Of a stretch of DNA of 64,000 nucleotides, positions 1 to 8,486 are shown in pieces. The stretch's first letter is position 1. Every line of letters begins with the position of its first letter. The position numbers and the translations under genes are program-made. This DNA comes from Fusobacterium perfoetens (GTDB lineage Bacteria > Fusobacteriota > Fusobacteriia > Fusobacteriales > Fusobacteriaceae). The notes under the pieces are model-generated. The model was not told the DNA's origin. It worked only from the letters and a program-made list of their open reading frames with translations, and did no database searches. The DNA lies in contig NZ_JADYUD010000007.1 in assembly GCF_021531595.1 (NCBI RefSeq), positions 1-64,000 on the forward strand. Direction: 5' to 3'.

Positions 1-73
1 TTATTTTTGTCTATTTTCATATAAAAAATTAAAAAATTTTTATATAAAATCAATTTATAATTTCCTTAGAAAT

Positions 74-102
74 AAAAAAAGACTGCTTAAAATTAAGCAG
101 CC
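74..102 (-). terminator. Rho-independent terminator after spoVG
   Basis: On the minus strand an 8-bp stem (ctgcttaa / ttaagcag, 83-100) with a 2-nt loop is followed by a T run (complement of 74-80). It lies directly after the spoVG stop codon and closes the mfd-to-spoVG gene run. Confidence 0.85.
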
Positions 103-112
103 TCATATTTTT

Positions 113-415
113 TTATTCTTCAACAGCTTCCTCTTCAGGAAGTGCTCCTTCACTTTCCATAACTTCAGTATATCTTGCAATAACTGTATCTGTTATTTCT
201 TTTCTAAGCTCAGGAGTAATTGGGTGGGCAATGTCCTTATATTCTCCGTCAGGCATTTTTCTTGACGGCATAGCTACAAACATTCCCTTTTGTCCGTCAA
301 TAATTTTAAGTCCGTGAACTACAAAACTTCCGTCAAAAGTAACATCAGCATATGCTTTTAGTTTAACCTCGTTTTCGCTTTTTACCGCTCTCAATCTTAT
401 GTCTGTAATTTTCAT
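113..415 (-). CDS. spoVG: SpoVG family regulatory protein
   Basis: This 100-residue protein is SpoVG, a small nucleic-acid-binding regulator that is widespread in low-GC bacteria whether or not they form spores. It begins MKITDIRLR and has the family core around DGSFVVHGLKIIDGQKGMFVAMPSRK, with an acidic tail (EEEAVEE). Length and order match full-length homologues. It follows ispE by 40 bases and ends at a terminator, so it is probably the last gene of the mfd-mazG-rqcP-ispE run; the ispE-spoVG adjacency is also common in Firmicutes. Its targets cannot be told from the sequence. Confidence 0.93.
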   Translation of the reverse strand: MKITDIRLRAVKSENEVKLKAYADVTFDGSFVVHGLKIIDGQKGMFVAMPSRKMPDGEYKDIAHPITPELRKEITDTVIARYTEVMESEGALPEEEAVEE

Positions 416-455
416 GTCTCAATGCACCGTCCTTTAATTTAGTAATTGATGTTCC

Positions 456-1316
456 TTATAAAAAACTGCAGCTGTAAATCTGACAGTTACTTATCTTGGT
501 TTTCAATAAGCTGGCATACTTCTCTCCCTCTCCCTTTGGACAGAAAGTATAGTAACAGCTCCCGCTTCCTGACATAAAAAATCTGGTACTGCATTTTTCT
601 TCTAACTCTTTTCTGAATAATTTTATATTTTCATTTAAAGAAAGAAGCCCCTGTTCAAGAATATTTTCTGAAAATTTTTCAACTTTTTCCTGATTGTTCT
701 CTTTAAGCCCTTCTTTTATTTTATCTATATCTGCATCTTTTTTATTTTTTAAAATACTATAATATGAATAAGCCTCTTTTGTTGATACGCCAAAAGATGG
801 TTTTACAAGAACTATATCTAAATTAAGATTATTTTCTATTTTTTCAAGCTGTTCTCCTATACCTTTTACTCTGCATGGATAATTTTTTATAAAAAAGGGA
901 ATATCTGCTCCTACACTTTTTCCTATTTTTATAAGTTCCTCATCACTTAAAATATTTCCACTATATTTATTAAGTTCCCTCAGAAAAAAAGCTCCATTTG
1001 AACTTCCTCCCCCAAGACCTGCTTCATGAGGGATAATTTTATGAAGATATACTTCTACTTCATCTGTATCTTTTTTTATAAAATCATAAAAAGCATTATA
1101 AACCTTCCAAAGAATATTTCTTTCATCTGTCGGAATGTCTTTTATATTAGAAGTAATACAAAGTTTTCCTTTTTTTCCTGTAAAATTAATATTAAGAGTA
1201 TCACTTAAAGATATAGGAACCATTACCATATCAAGACTATGATAACCATTAGGAAGTTTTTCAACTATATTAAGACCTATATTTATTTTTGCATTGCTTT
1301 TTACAGACACTTTCAT
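456..1316 (-). CDS. ispE: 4-diphosphocytidyl-2-C-methyl-D-erythritol kinase
   Basis: IspE phosphorylates CDP-methylerythritol with ATP in the MEP isoprenoid pathway in the cytosol. The 286-residue length is normal for this GHMP kinase. The ATP-binding glycine-rich motif PHEAGLGGGSSNGAF is at about residues 96-110, the N-terminal KINIGLNI and GYHSL substrate motifs are present, and the C-terminal FMSGSGSCYY glycine motif is intact. It starts two bases after the stop of the S4-domain gene, so the two are co-translated or at least co-transcribed. A second MEP gene, ispF, lies far away at about 55.3 kb. Confidence 0.95.
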   Translation of the reverse strand: MKVSVKSNAKINIGLNIVEKLPNGYHSLDMVMVPISLSDTLNINFTGKKGKLCITSNIKDIPTDERNILWKVYNAFYDFIKKDTDEVEVYLHKIIPHEAGLGGGSSNGAFFLRELNKYSGNILSDEELIKIGKSVGADIPFFIKNYPCRVKGIGEQLEKIENNLNLDIVLVKPSFGVSTKEAYSYYSILKNKKDADIDKIKEGLKENNQEKVEKFSENILEQGLLSLNENIKLFRKELEEKCSTRFFMSGSGSCYYTFCPKGEGEKYASLLKTKISNCQIYSCSFL

Positions 1317-1318
1317 AA

Positions 1319-1612
1319 TTATTCCAAAATCTCCTTATCTGAGCTTAAATCCACTTCTATTCCACGGCTATCCAAAACTTTAACAAGATCATTACTTTTT
1401 TCTTTTGGAACATTTCCTTCTGGAACTTCAAGAATTTCAAATTTAAAGTATTTGTCATAATATTCAAGTTCTAAAATATCTCCTGTTTTTAAAGCTGTAC
1501 TGGCTTTTGCAGTTTTACCGTTTATTTTAGCTTTTCCTCCATCAACTACAATTTTTGCCACAGGTCTTCTTTTTATAATTCTGCTTACCTTCAAAAATTT
1601 ATCTAATCTCAT
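1319..1612 (-). CDS. RNA-binding S4 domain protein, RqcP/Hsp15 type
   Basis: A 97-residue protein that is mostly one S4 RNA-binding domain: MRLDKFLKVSRIIKRRPVAK then VVDGGKAKINGKTAKASTALKTGDILEL. This is the pattern of the Hsp15/YabO (RqcP) family, which binds stalled 50S subunits carrying nascent-chain tRNA; in Firmicutes RqcP works with RqcH to add alanine tails. The C-terminal part after residue 60 is less conserved. It has a good ribosome site (AAGGAG). Its position between mazG and ispE recalls the mfd-mazG-yabO order of Bacillus, which supports the RqcP reading over a ribosomal-protein S4 paralogue. Confidence 0.85.
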   Translation of the reverse strand: MRLDKFLKVSRIIKRRPVAKIVVDGGKAKINGKTAKASTALKTGDILELEYYDKYFKFEILEVPEGNVPKEKSNDLVKVLDSRGIEVDLSSDKEILE

Positions 1613-1683
1613 ATGTTCTCCTTTATATTATATATACCTCATTTTTTCTATAAGTCAATAACCTTTTTGATTTTTTAATGAAT

Positions 1684-2457
1684 TTATTTTTCTTTTTTCT
1701 CTTTTTCATATTTTTTAGCTTCTTCCCAAAAATAATCCATTTCCGTAAGATCTGAATTTTTCATATCACATCTCTCTTCAACATATCTGAATCTTCTTTC
1801 AAATTTTTCATTGCATTTTCTTAGTGCTTCTGAAGGGCTTATTCCAAGATGTCTTGCATAATTTGTTACAGCAAAAAGAAGATCTCCTATTTCTTCTTCA
1901 ATATGTTCATGATTATTTTCTTTTACAGCATCTTTTACTTCTCTTATTTCTTCTTCAACTTTTTTAAATACATCTTCAGGATTATCCCAGTCAAATCCAC
2001 ATGAAGCAGCTTTTTTTTGTATTTTTTCAGCTTTTAAAAGAGGCGGAAGAATTTTTGGAATTCCATCAAGAACAGATTTTCTGTTCTTATGAAGTTTTTC
2101 TTCTCTTTTTATTTTTTCCCAGTTTTCTGCAACTTCTTCACTTGTCTCTGCCTGAACATCTGAGAAAATATGAGGATGTCTTCTTATAAGTTTTTCACAT
2201 ATTTCATGTGCTACATCTTCTATATCAAATTCTCCTTTTTCCTTACATATTTTTGCCTGAAAAACTACATGAAGAAGAACATCTCCAAGTTCTCCTTTAA
2301 GTTCCTCTCCACCTATATCCATAGCTTCTATCGTTTCATAAACTTCCTCTAAAAAAGAAGGTTTAAGGCTTTCAAGAGTTTGCTTTTTATCCCATGGACA
2401 TCCATTTTCTCCTCTTAAAATATCCATTATTTCTACTAATCTATAAAATTCCTTCAA
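1684..2457 (-). CDS. mazG: Nucleoside triphosphate pyrophosphohydrolase MazG
   Basis: MazG hydrolyses nucleoside triphosphates to monophosphates and pyrophosphate, cleaning the nucleotide pool. At 257 residues it has the two tandem MazG domains of the E. coli enzyme: the first with the EEVYE...ELGD metal-binding helices, the second with EEEIREV...EEEIGDLLF. The start is a TTG at 2457: it sits six bases after a perfect GAGGAGG site that lies inside the end of mfd, so the two genes overlap by 17 bases and are probably translationally coupled. Confidence 0.92.
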   Translation of the reverse strand: MKEFYRLVEIMDILRGENGCPWDKKQTLESLKPSFLEEVYETIEAMDIGGEELKGELGDVLLHVVFQAKICKEKGEFDIEDVAHEICEKLIRRHPHIFSDVQAETSEEVAENWEKIKREEKLHKNRKSVLDGIPKILPPLLKAEKIQKKAASCGFDWDNPEDVFKKVEEEIREVKDAVKENNHEHIEEEIGDLLFAVTNYARHLGISPSEALRKCNEKFERRFRYVEERCDMKNSDLTEMDYFWEEAKKYEKEKKEK

Positions 2458-5437
2458 TTTTTTCCTCCTCGTACTCTTTAAAAAACTCTGTAATATCTTT
2501 AGAATACTCTATCCCATCTTTTCCTCTTAATCTGCATTTTCCTGTTGTTATCATACTAATAATTTTTTCAGGAATTATTCTATCTTTGTTGAATTTCATA
2601 TAATAAGATCCATTTGTTTCTTTTTTTATTTCTGACACTCCACAATTAAAAGCCTGTGCTTTTATTTCTAAAAATCTAAAAAGATTTTTTACTTCCTGAG
2701 GAGCTTTTCCGAATCTATCCTCTATTTCATCAAAAAGATTTCTTATATCTTGAAGTTCTGTCATTTCAACTGCTCTTTTATATATAGTAATTTTTTCAAA
2801 TTCTTCAATATATTCTTTTGGAATATATGCAGGTTCATTTAAATCAATTTTTATATCATATTTAGGTCTATACTCACCTTTTATTCTTTCTACCTCCTCT
2901 TGAAGAAGTTTCATATAAAGATTATACCCAAAAGTCTCCAATGCTCCATGCTGTTTTTCTCCTAATATTTCTCCTGCACCTCTTATATTCATATCCTCAA
3001 GAGAAAGGTTAAATCCTCCTCCAAGACCTTCAAGATTTTCTATACTTTCTTTTCTTAAAATAGTTTTCTTATTATATTTTCTGTCATTCTCTGTCACAAG
3101 ATAGCAATAAGCTTTTTTCTTTCCTCTTCCTACTCTGCCTCTTAACTGATAAATTTGCGAAAGACCTAATTTTTCAATTCCTTCTATTATTATAGTGTTT
3201 GCATTTTCTATATCAATTCCATTTTCTATAATAGTTGTTGTAACTAAAACATCTGTATCTCCATTTTCAAACTGATGAAGTACCTCTTTTATTTGTTTTG
3301 CAGGCATTCTTCCATGAGCATACCCTATTTTTATATATGGAGGAAGAATTTTAGAAAGTTCTTTTACCTTATACTCCATTCCATAAACAGAATTATAAAT
3401 ATAAAATACCTGCCCCTCTCTTCCTATCTCTTTCATTATCACATCTCTTATTGTATCTTTATTATTGTCTATAAGTACATTTTCAACAGGAAGTCTATTT
3501 GGTGGTGCTGTTTTTATTACTGAGATATCTCTTATACCTAAAAGAGCTAGATTTAAAGTTCTTGGAATAGGAGTAGCTGTAAGAGTTAAAAGATCAACAT
3601 TATCTTTCATTTTCTTTAATTTTTCTTTAGCTTTTACACCAAATTTTTGCTCTTCATCTACTATTATTAAACCTAGATTTAAAAAATTTATATCATTTGA
3701 AAGAAGTCTGTGTGTTCCTATTACAATATCAATTCCTCCACCAGAAAGTCTCTTTATTATTTCTTCTTGTTCCTTTCCAGAATTCATTCTGCTTAAAAGA
3801 GCTATATTTATTCCATAATTTTTAAATCTCTCTTCAAATCTTTCATAATGCTGATCAGCAAGAACAGTTGTAGGGGTTATTATAAGAACCTGTTTCCCAT
3901 CCATAACTGCTTTGAAAGCTGCTCTCATTGCAACCTCTGTTTTTCCAAATCCAACATCTCCACAGATAATTCTATCCATAACCATATCAGATTCCATATC
4001 TTTCTTTACCATTCTTATTGCTTCAAGCTGATCTTTGGTTTCTGTATAAGGAAATCCTTCTTCAAATTCTTCCTGCCATACAGTATCCTTTGAAAAAGCA
4101 TAGCCTACAGCTGATTTTCTCCTTGCTTGAACAGCAATAAGCTCTTTTGCAAACTCTCTCATTTCATTTTCAAGTTTTTCTCTTTTTCGCTTAAATCCTC
4201 TTCTTCCAAGATTGTATATTTCAGGAACATTTCCAGGATCACAAATATATTTTTCTATTCTATTAAGATTTTCTGTAGGAACATACAATTTATCTTCCCC
4301 TGCATATTGAATCTTAAGATAATCGCTTCCATCTATAATCTCTATTCCTAAATATTTTCCTACACCAAAATTTTCATGAATAATATAATCTCCTTCTCTT
4401 ATTTGAGATACATTTTCATATTTAATTCCACCTCTTGTTTTTACTTCTTTTTTTACTCTTATCCCTTTTATCTCTCTGTCAGTAAGAACAAGAACATCTC
4501 CAGCATAAAATCCTTCATAATGAGGATATTTTTTTACTTCTATATTTTTATATTCTCCAAAAATTTCATCATATCTTTTTTTCTCTTCTGAAAGAATTAA
4601 AATTTTTCGTTTCTTACTTTCTTTTTTTATAACCTCAAGATCTTCAAATTTTCTTATTTCATCAAAATCAAGCCTTTTAGTTTCAATAGGAGTAAAAAGA
4701 GAGACTGCTTTATTAAAAATATTTCTATACTCTTCTTCTTCCTCTCTATTTTTTAAAATTTGTTCTTCCAGCTTATATCTTAAAATTTCTGTATTTTCTA
4801 TATATAACTTATCTATTGACCTTTCAAAATCCTTTATAATTTCAAAAAAAGAAAATTTTTCATTTTTATTTTTGTTTATATACATATAAATATTTTCTTT
4901 TTCTTCAATGCTTTTTTGAGTATAAAAATCAAACTCTGTTATTCTTTCTACCTCTGTATCAAAAAATTCTATTCTATAAGGGAATTCGCTGCTTATTGGA
5001 AAAATATCTAAAATATCTCCTCTTAGAGAATACTCCATTCTTTCTTCTACAAGATAATTTTTTCTATATCCACTATTTAAAAGTTTTTCTTCCAATTCTT
5101 TTCTACTTATCTCTTTTCCTTTTTCAAAAAAAAGTTTCTCTCCATCTTTTACATATTTTTTCATTATTCCTTGAAGAGACACAAGAATTATAAATTTCTT
5201 TTTATTTTTAAGACAATCTAAAAGAGCATAATTTTTTTTATATTCATCATTTTCATCTTCAAAATCATCTATTTTTATAATTTCTCCATTATAAAAATCT
5301 TTAAGAGTATAATAATAATCCTCTATATTTTTATTTGAAGATGCTAACAGGATAACTCCTTTTTTTTCATCAGAGAGAAAGAAAGGCAGAGACCCTCTGT
5401 ATAAATTATCTGATGAAAAGGTATTCTGCTTAAACAT
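2441..5437 (-). CDS. mfd: Transcription-repair coupling factor Mfd
   Basis: Mfd removes RNA polymerase stalled at DNA lesions and recruits UvrA. Visible parts: a UvrB-like N-terminal region, the RNA-polymerase-interacting domain (EGDYIIHENFGVGKYLGI, about residues 350-370), a RecG-like translocase with Walker A GDVGFGKTE near residue 495, DEEQ in motif II, TATPIPRT in motif III, QLRGRVGRG in motif VI, and the C-terminal TRCF domain. About 998 residues, somewhat shorter than the 1148 of E. coli. I chose the ATG at 5437 because AGGAGG lies just before it; an upstream ATG at 5470 has no ribosome site. Confidence 0.95.
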   Translation of the reverse strand: MFKQNTFSSDNLYRGSLPFFLSDEKKGVILLASSNKNIEDYYYTLKDFYNGEIIKIDDFEDENDEYKKNYALLDCLKNKKKFIILVSLQGIMKKYVKDGEKLFFEKGKEISRKELEEKLLNSGYRKNYLVEERMEYSLRGDILDIFPISSEFPYRIEFFDTEVERITEFDFYTQKSIEEKENIYMYINKNKNEKFSFFEIIKDFERSIDKLYIENTEILRYKLEEQILKNREEEEEYRNIFNKAVSLFTPIETKRLDFDEIRKFEDLEVIKKESKKRKILILSEEKKRYDEIFGEYKNIEVKKYPHYEGFYAGDVLVLTDREIKGIRVKKEVKTRGGIKYENVSQIREGDYIIHENFGVGKYLGIEIIDGSDYLKIQYAGEDKLYVPTENLNRIEKYICDPGNVPEIYNLGRRGFKRKREKLENEMREFAKELIAVQARRKSAVGYAFSKDTVWQEEFEEGFPYTETKDQLEAIRMVKKDMESDMVMDRIICGDVGFGKTEVAMRAAFKAVMDGKQVLIITPTTVLADQHYERFEERFKNYGINIALLSRMNSGKEQEEIIKRLSGGGIDIVIGTHRLLSNDINFLNLGLIIVDEEQKFGVKAKEKLKKMKDNVDLLTLTATPIPRTLNLALLGIRDISVIKTAPPNRLPVENVLIDNNKDTIRDVIMKEIGREGQVFYIYNSVYGMEYKVKELSKILPPYIKIGYAHGRMPAKQIKEVLHQFENGDTDVLVTTTIIENGIDIENANTIIIEGIEKLGLSQIYQLRGRVGRGKKKAYCYLVTENDRKYNKKTILRKESIENLEGLGGGFNLSLEDMNIRGAGEILGEKQHGALETFGYNLYMKLLQEEVERIKGEYRPKYDIKIDLNEPAYIPKEYIEEFEKITIYKRAVEMTELQDIRNLFDEIEDRFGKAPQEVKNLFRFLEIKAQAFNCGVSEIKKETNGSYYMKFNKDRIIPEKIISMITTGKCRLRGKDGIEYSKDITEFFKEYEEEKIEGIL

Positions 5438-5478
5438 AACCCCTCCTGTATTTTTTATGTATATCATCAATAATAATT

Positions 5479-5802
5479 TTATTTTTCCAATTTTTCTTTA
5501 TACTCTGTTCCCCATTTTATCATGGCATCTGTTACAATTTTTAAACTGTATCCTACTTCTGTCAAAGTATATTCAACTCTTGGCGGAACTTCTGCATAAA
5601 CAGTTCTTGTTAAAAGCCCACTTTCTTCCATAGAACGAAGATTTGCTGTAAGAACTTTTTGTGTAATATTTCCTATTGATTTTTTTAATTCTCCAAACCG
5701 TTTTGTCCCTTCCATCAAATCTCTTAAAATTAAAACTTTCCATTTATCACTTATAAGCATAAGAGTAACTTCAACAGGACACATAGGCAAATCTTTTTTC
5801 AT
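5479..5802 (-). CDS. HxlR family winged-helix regulator
   Basis: A 107-residue winged-helix protein of the HxlR/YodB family: CPVEVTLMLISDKWKVLILRDL, then RFGELKKSIGNITQKVLTANLRSMEESGLL and the wing VPPRVEYTLTEVGYSL. Such proteins often sense quinones, aldehydes or thiol stress through a cysteine near the N-terminus; here Cys8 (MKKDLPMC) fits that position. The ATG at 5802 follows GGAGG by five bases and is preferred to an ATG four codons upstream that overlaps this site. It is divergent from the flavin-fold gene at 5943, its likely target, and 41 bases upstream of mfd. Confidence 0.88.
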   Translation of the reverse strand: MKKDLPMCPVEVTLMLISDKWKVLILRDLMEGTKRFGELKKSIGNITQKVLTANLRSMEESGLLTRTVYAEVPPRVEYTLTEVGYSLKIVTDAMIKWGTEYKEKLEK

Positions 5803-5823
5803 CTTTTCCTCCATATTTTTACA

Positions 5824-5864
5824 ATAGTATCTTTTTAGTACCTACAGCACAAAATAGTGCCTAC
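5824..5864. promoter_or_regulatory. Candidate operator/promoter between hxlR-like gene and flavin-fold gene
   Basis: Two 10-bp direct repeats, tagtacctac (5836-5845) and tagtgcctac (5855-5864), are spaced 19 bp, about two helix turns. They overlap a minus-strand promoter for the regulator: TTGTGC (complement of 5847-5852), 17 bp, TACTAT (complement of 5824-5829). This layout suits autoregulation and control of the divergent gene. The operator assignment is inference. Confidence 0.5.
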
Positions 5865-5942
5865 TTTACTTTTTTTCCTTATAGATATATTATATTCTTA
5901 ATAAGAGAGCATTGCAAATAAAATATTTTGGAGGTAATTTTT

Positions 5943-6347
5943 ATGATTGAAAAAGCTGTAAAATTTTTAAGAGAAAATCCTGTTCAATATCTTGCAACAG
6001 TAGGAACTGAAGGAAAAGCAAAATGCCGTCCATTTATGTTCCTTTTAGAAAAAGAAGGAAAATTATTTTTCTGTACAAATAATAAAAAAGAAGTTTATAA
6101 AGAAATGAAAAAAAATCCATATATTGAAATCTCTACATCTGCAAAAGATTTTACATGGATAAGAATAAGCGGAAAAGCTGTTTTTACACAAGATAGAAAA
6201 ATGAGAGAAGAATGTGTAAACATTCCTATGATTAAAAATATTTATCACAGTGCTGACAATCCTATATTTGAAGTTTTCTATATTGATGATGCAAAAATAA
6301 AACTTCTTGATGTAACAGGAACTGTTAAAGAAGAACTTTCTCTATAA
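5943..6347 (+). CDS. Pyridoxamine 5'-phosphate oxidase-fold protein
   Basis: A 134-residue single-domain protein of the PNPOx-like split-barrel superfamily, which binds FMN or related cofactors. The start region VKFLRENPVQYLATVGTEGKAKCRPFMFLLEKEGKLFFCTNNKKEVYKEM is typical, followed by FTWIRISGKAVF. Members include nitroimidazole-reductase-like and general flavin reductases; the substrate is unknown. ATG at 5943 is preceded by GGAGG (5930-5934). It is divergent from an HxlR-type regulator, a pairing seen for electrophile or quinone defence genes, so a detoxification role is plausible but unproven. Confidence 0.85.
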   Translation: MIEKAVKFLRENPVQYLATVGTEGKAKCRPFMFLLEKEGKLFFCTNNKKEVYKEMKKNPYIEISTSAKDFTWIRISGKAVFTQDRKMREECVNIPMIKNIYHSADNPIFEVFYIDDAKIKLLDVTGTVKEELSL

Positions 6348-6349
6348 TA

Positions 6350-6392
6350 AAAAAAGCAGAGTGTTTATTTGATTAACATTCTGCTTTTTTTA
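6350..6392 (+). terminator. Rho-independent terminator
   Basis: An 11-bp stem (agcagagtgtt / aacattctgct, one G-U pair) between 6355 and 6385 followed by a run of T. The A run before the stem could let it also work on the minus strand. Confidence 0.85.
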
Positions 6393-6494
6393 TTATAGAT
6401 TACAAATTATGTGTCAGAAAAAACTTTTTTAAAAGAGATTAAATTTACTATAAATTTTCTATATGATAGAATAAATAAAAAAGGGAGAATAAAT

Positions 6495-7026
6495 ATGAAA
6501 GAAGGAAGAATAGTCATAATTACAGGAACTTCAGGAACAGGAAAAACAACGACAGCACAAATTATATCTCAAAAGTCAGATTTAGAAAAATCTATACATC
6601 TTCATACAGATGATTTTTATCATTATTTGGTAAACTCCATATTTGCCAGAAGCAGCAGAACAAAATCTTATTGTTATTGAGGCTTTTTTAGAAAGTGCAA
6701 AAAGATTTGTCTGTGGAGGCTATGATGTGATTGTAGATGGAATTATAGGACCTTGGTTTTTAGAGCCGTGGATAAAAACTGCAAAAGAAAATTACGAAGT
6801 TCATTATATAATATTAAGAGCGGATAAAAAAGAAACTCTTAAACGGGCTGTTGAAAGAAAAAAATTAAATCGTAAAATAAATATTCAATTAGTAGAAATC
6901 ATGTGGGAGCAGTTTAACAATTTAGGAATTTACGAAACCCATATTATAGACATAACAAATCTTTCTGTTGAAGAAACTGTTTCTGCAATAAAGGAAAAAA
7001 TTAATAAAAAATTATGTCTGCTTTGA
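6495..7026 (+). pseudogene. Frameshifted P-loop kinase-like protein
   Basis: Two pieces of one P-loop nucleotide-binding protein lie in different frames. The first (from ATG 6495, after GGGAG) has Walker A TGTSGTGKTTTAQ and LHTDDFYHYL; the second, readable from about 6634 to 7026, continues TPYLPEAAEQN, then IEAFLESAKRF and YDVIVDGIIGPWFLEPW. This second part matches the expected continuation of small AAA_33-type kinases, so the break near 6630 is a frameshift, probably a short deletion, since the residues between DDFYHY and PYLPEA are also fewer than usual. An upstream in-frame ATG at 6411 lacks a ribosome site. Either a pseudogene or a sequencing error. Confidence 0.75.
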
Positions 7027-7085
7027 TTTAAAATAATAAAATACATATTATCAATAATAAATTTACTGATATAAAAGAGGTAAAA

Positions 7086-7787
7086 ATGAAAAAAGAATTT
7101 TTTAAAATAAATAATATACCTGCTGTTTTATGGGGAGAAGATTCAGAAAAAATAATAATAGCTATTCATGGAAATATGTCACACAAAGAAGATGTACCAA
7201 TAGAAATCTTAGCTGAAACAGGAAATCAAAAAAATTATCAGATTTTAAGTTTTGACCTTCCTGAACATGGAGAAAGAAAAAATGAAAAAACTCTCTGTAA
7301 AGTTCAAGAATGTGTAAAAGAACTTTCTTTAATTATAGAATATGCTAAACTTCACTGGAAAAATATTTCTATTTTTGGGAACAGTATTGGAGCATATTTC
7401 TCTCTTCTTGCTTTTAAAAATGAAAATATTTCAAATGCTTTCTTTTTGTCTCCTGTTGTTGATATGGAAAAAATTATAAAAAATATGATGTTGTGGTTTG
7501 ATGTTTCAGAAGAAAGACTTGAAAAAGAAAAAATTATATCAACACCAATAGGACAGAATTTATATTGGGACTATTACTGCTATGTAAAAGAAAATCCAAT
7601 TACAATTTGGAATATTTCTACTCATATTTTATATGGCGAAAAAGATAATCTCTGTGAAAAAAATATTATTATGAATTTTGCTGAAAAATTTAACTGTAAC
7701 ATTTTAATCTCAAATGAAAGTGAACATTGGTTTCATACAGAAAGTGATTTAAAAATTTTAAAAAATTGGTTTGAGAAAGTATTATAA
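7086..7787 (+). CDS. Alpha/beta hydrolase
   Basis: A 233-residue alpha/beta-hydrolase fold protein, cytosolic (no signal peptide). Visible: the oxyanion-hole strand IIIAIHGNMSH, the nucleophile elbow FGNSIGAYFS (Ser in GxSxG), the acid in LYGEKDNL and the catalytic His near the end (SNESEHWFHTESD). The substrate is unknown; closest in look to small esterase/lipase-like proteins of the Hydrolase_4 or 'alpha/beta hydrolase family 6' kind. Good ribosome site AGAGG. It follows the broken kinase gene by 59 bases and is closed by a terminator. Confidence 0.82.
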   Translation: MKKEFFKINNIPAVLWGEDSEKIIIAIHGNMSHKEDVPIEILAETGNQKNYQILSFDLPEHGERKNEKTLCKVQECVKELSLIIEYAKLHWKNISIFGNSIGAYFSLLAFKNENISNAFFLSPVVDMEKIIKNMMLWFDVSEERLEKEKIISTPIGQNLYWDYYCYVKENPITIWNISTHILYGEKDNLCEKNIIMNFAEKFNCNILISNESEHWFHTESDLKILKNWFEKVL

Positions 7788-7812
7788 TATTATTTTTATC
7801 TATAAGTACATT

Positions 7813-7856
7813 GAGTTTATTGAAAAAATTTTTTCTTTTCAGTAAACTCTTTTTAT
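7813..7856 (+). terminator. Rho-independent terminator
   Basis: A 14-bp stem, GAGTTTATTGAAAA paired with TTTTCAGTAAACTC (one G-U pair), followed by TTTTTAT. It separates the hydrolase gene from the folate cluster. Confidence 0.8.
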
Positions 7857-7910
7857 ATTCCGTTTCTTATTGTATAATAAATTATTGAATAATTTTTTAA
7901 GGAGATATGT

Positions 7911-8486
7911 ATGAGTATAAAAAAATCTTTTCAGGATATTTTAGAAAATCTTGATAAAGAAAAAAAATATATAAATAAAGAAGTTTTTGAAAACACACCT
8001 CAAAGAATAGAGGATTTTTATAAAGAATTCTTTTCAGGAATGTATGTAAATCCCTATGAGTTTTTACAGAATACTTTTGATGTTCCAAACAACGATTTAA
8101 TAATAGAAAAAAATATCAACTTTTATTCTATGTGTGAACATCATTTTCTTCCTTTCTTTGGAAAAGTAACCATTGCATATATACCTAATGGAAAAATTGT
8201 AGGTTTTGGAGATATTGTAAAAGTTATTGAAACATATGCAAAAAGACCTCAGCTTCAAGAAAGAATGACAGAACAGATAGCTTTGACAATTTATAAAGGA
8301 CTTAAATGTAAAGGTGTCTATGTTCTTATTGAAGCAGAGCATACATGTATGACTATGAGAGGAGTTAAAAAGCCAGGAGCAAAAATTATCACTACTGGAA
8401 CAAAAGGAATTTTTGCAGAAGATTCTCTTAAAAGAATGGAAGTTTTAACTCTTATTAAAAATAACTCAGGAGATATTAATGGATAA
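7911..8486 (+). CDS. folE: GTP cyclohydrolase I
   Basis: FolE converts GTP to 7,8-dihydroneopterin triphosphate, the first step of tetrahydrofolate synthesis. At 191 residues it is of usual length for the type IA enzyme. The zinc ligands are in FYSMCEHHFLPF and HTCMTMRGVKKPG, and the GFGDIVKVIETYAKRPQLQERMTEQIA block is diagnostic. The ATG at 7911 follows GGAG (7901-7904). A possible -10 element, TATAAT, is at 7873-7878, though the -35 is weak. It overlaps the next gene by 8 bases. Confidence 0.96.
   Translation: MSIKKSFQDILENLDKEKKYINKEVFENTPQRIEDFYKEFFSGMYVNPYEFLQNTFDVPNNDLIIEKNINFYSMCEHHFLPFFGKVTIAYIPNGKIVGFGDIVKVIETYAKRPQLQERMTEQIALTIYKGLKCKGVYVLIEAEHTCMTMRGVKKPGAKIITTGTKGIFAEDSLKRMEVLTLIKNNSGDING

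Noticed and set aside
5438-5470. Longer N-terminus of mfd from ATG 5470
   Set aside because: The stretch would cover the AGGAGG site that precedes ATG 5437 and adds no conserved residues.
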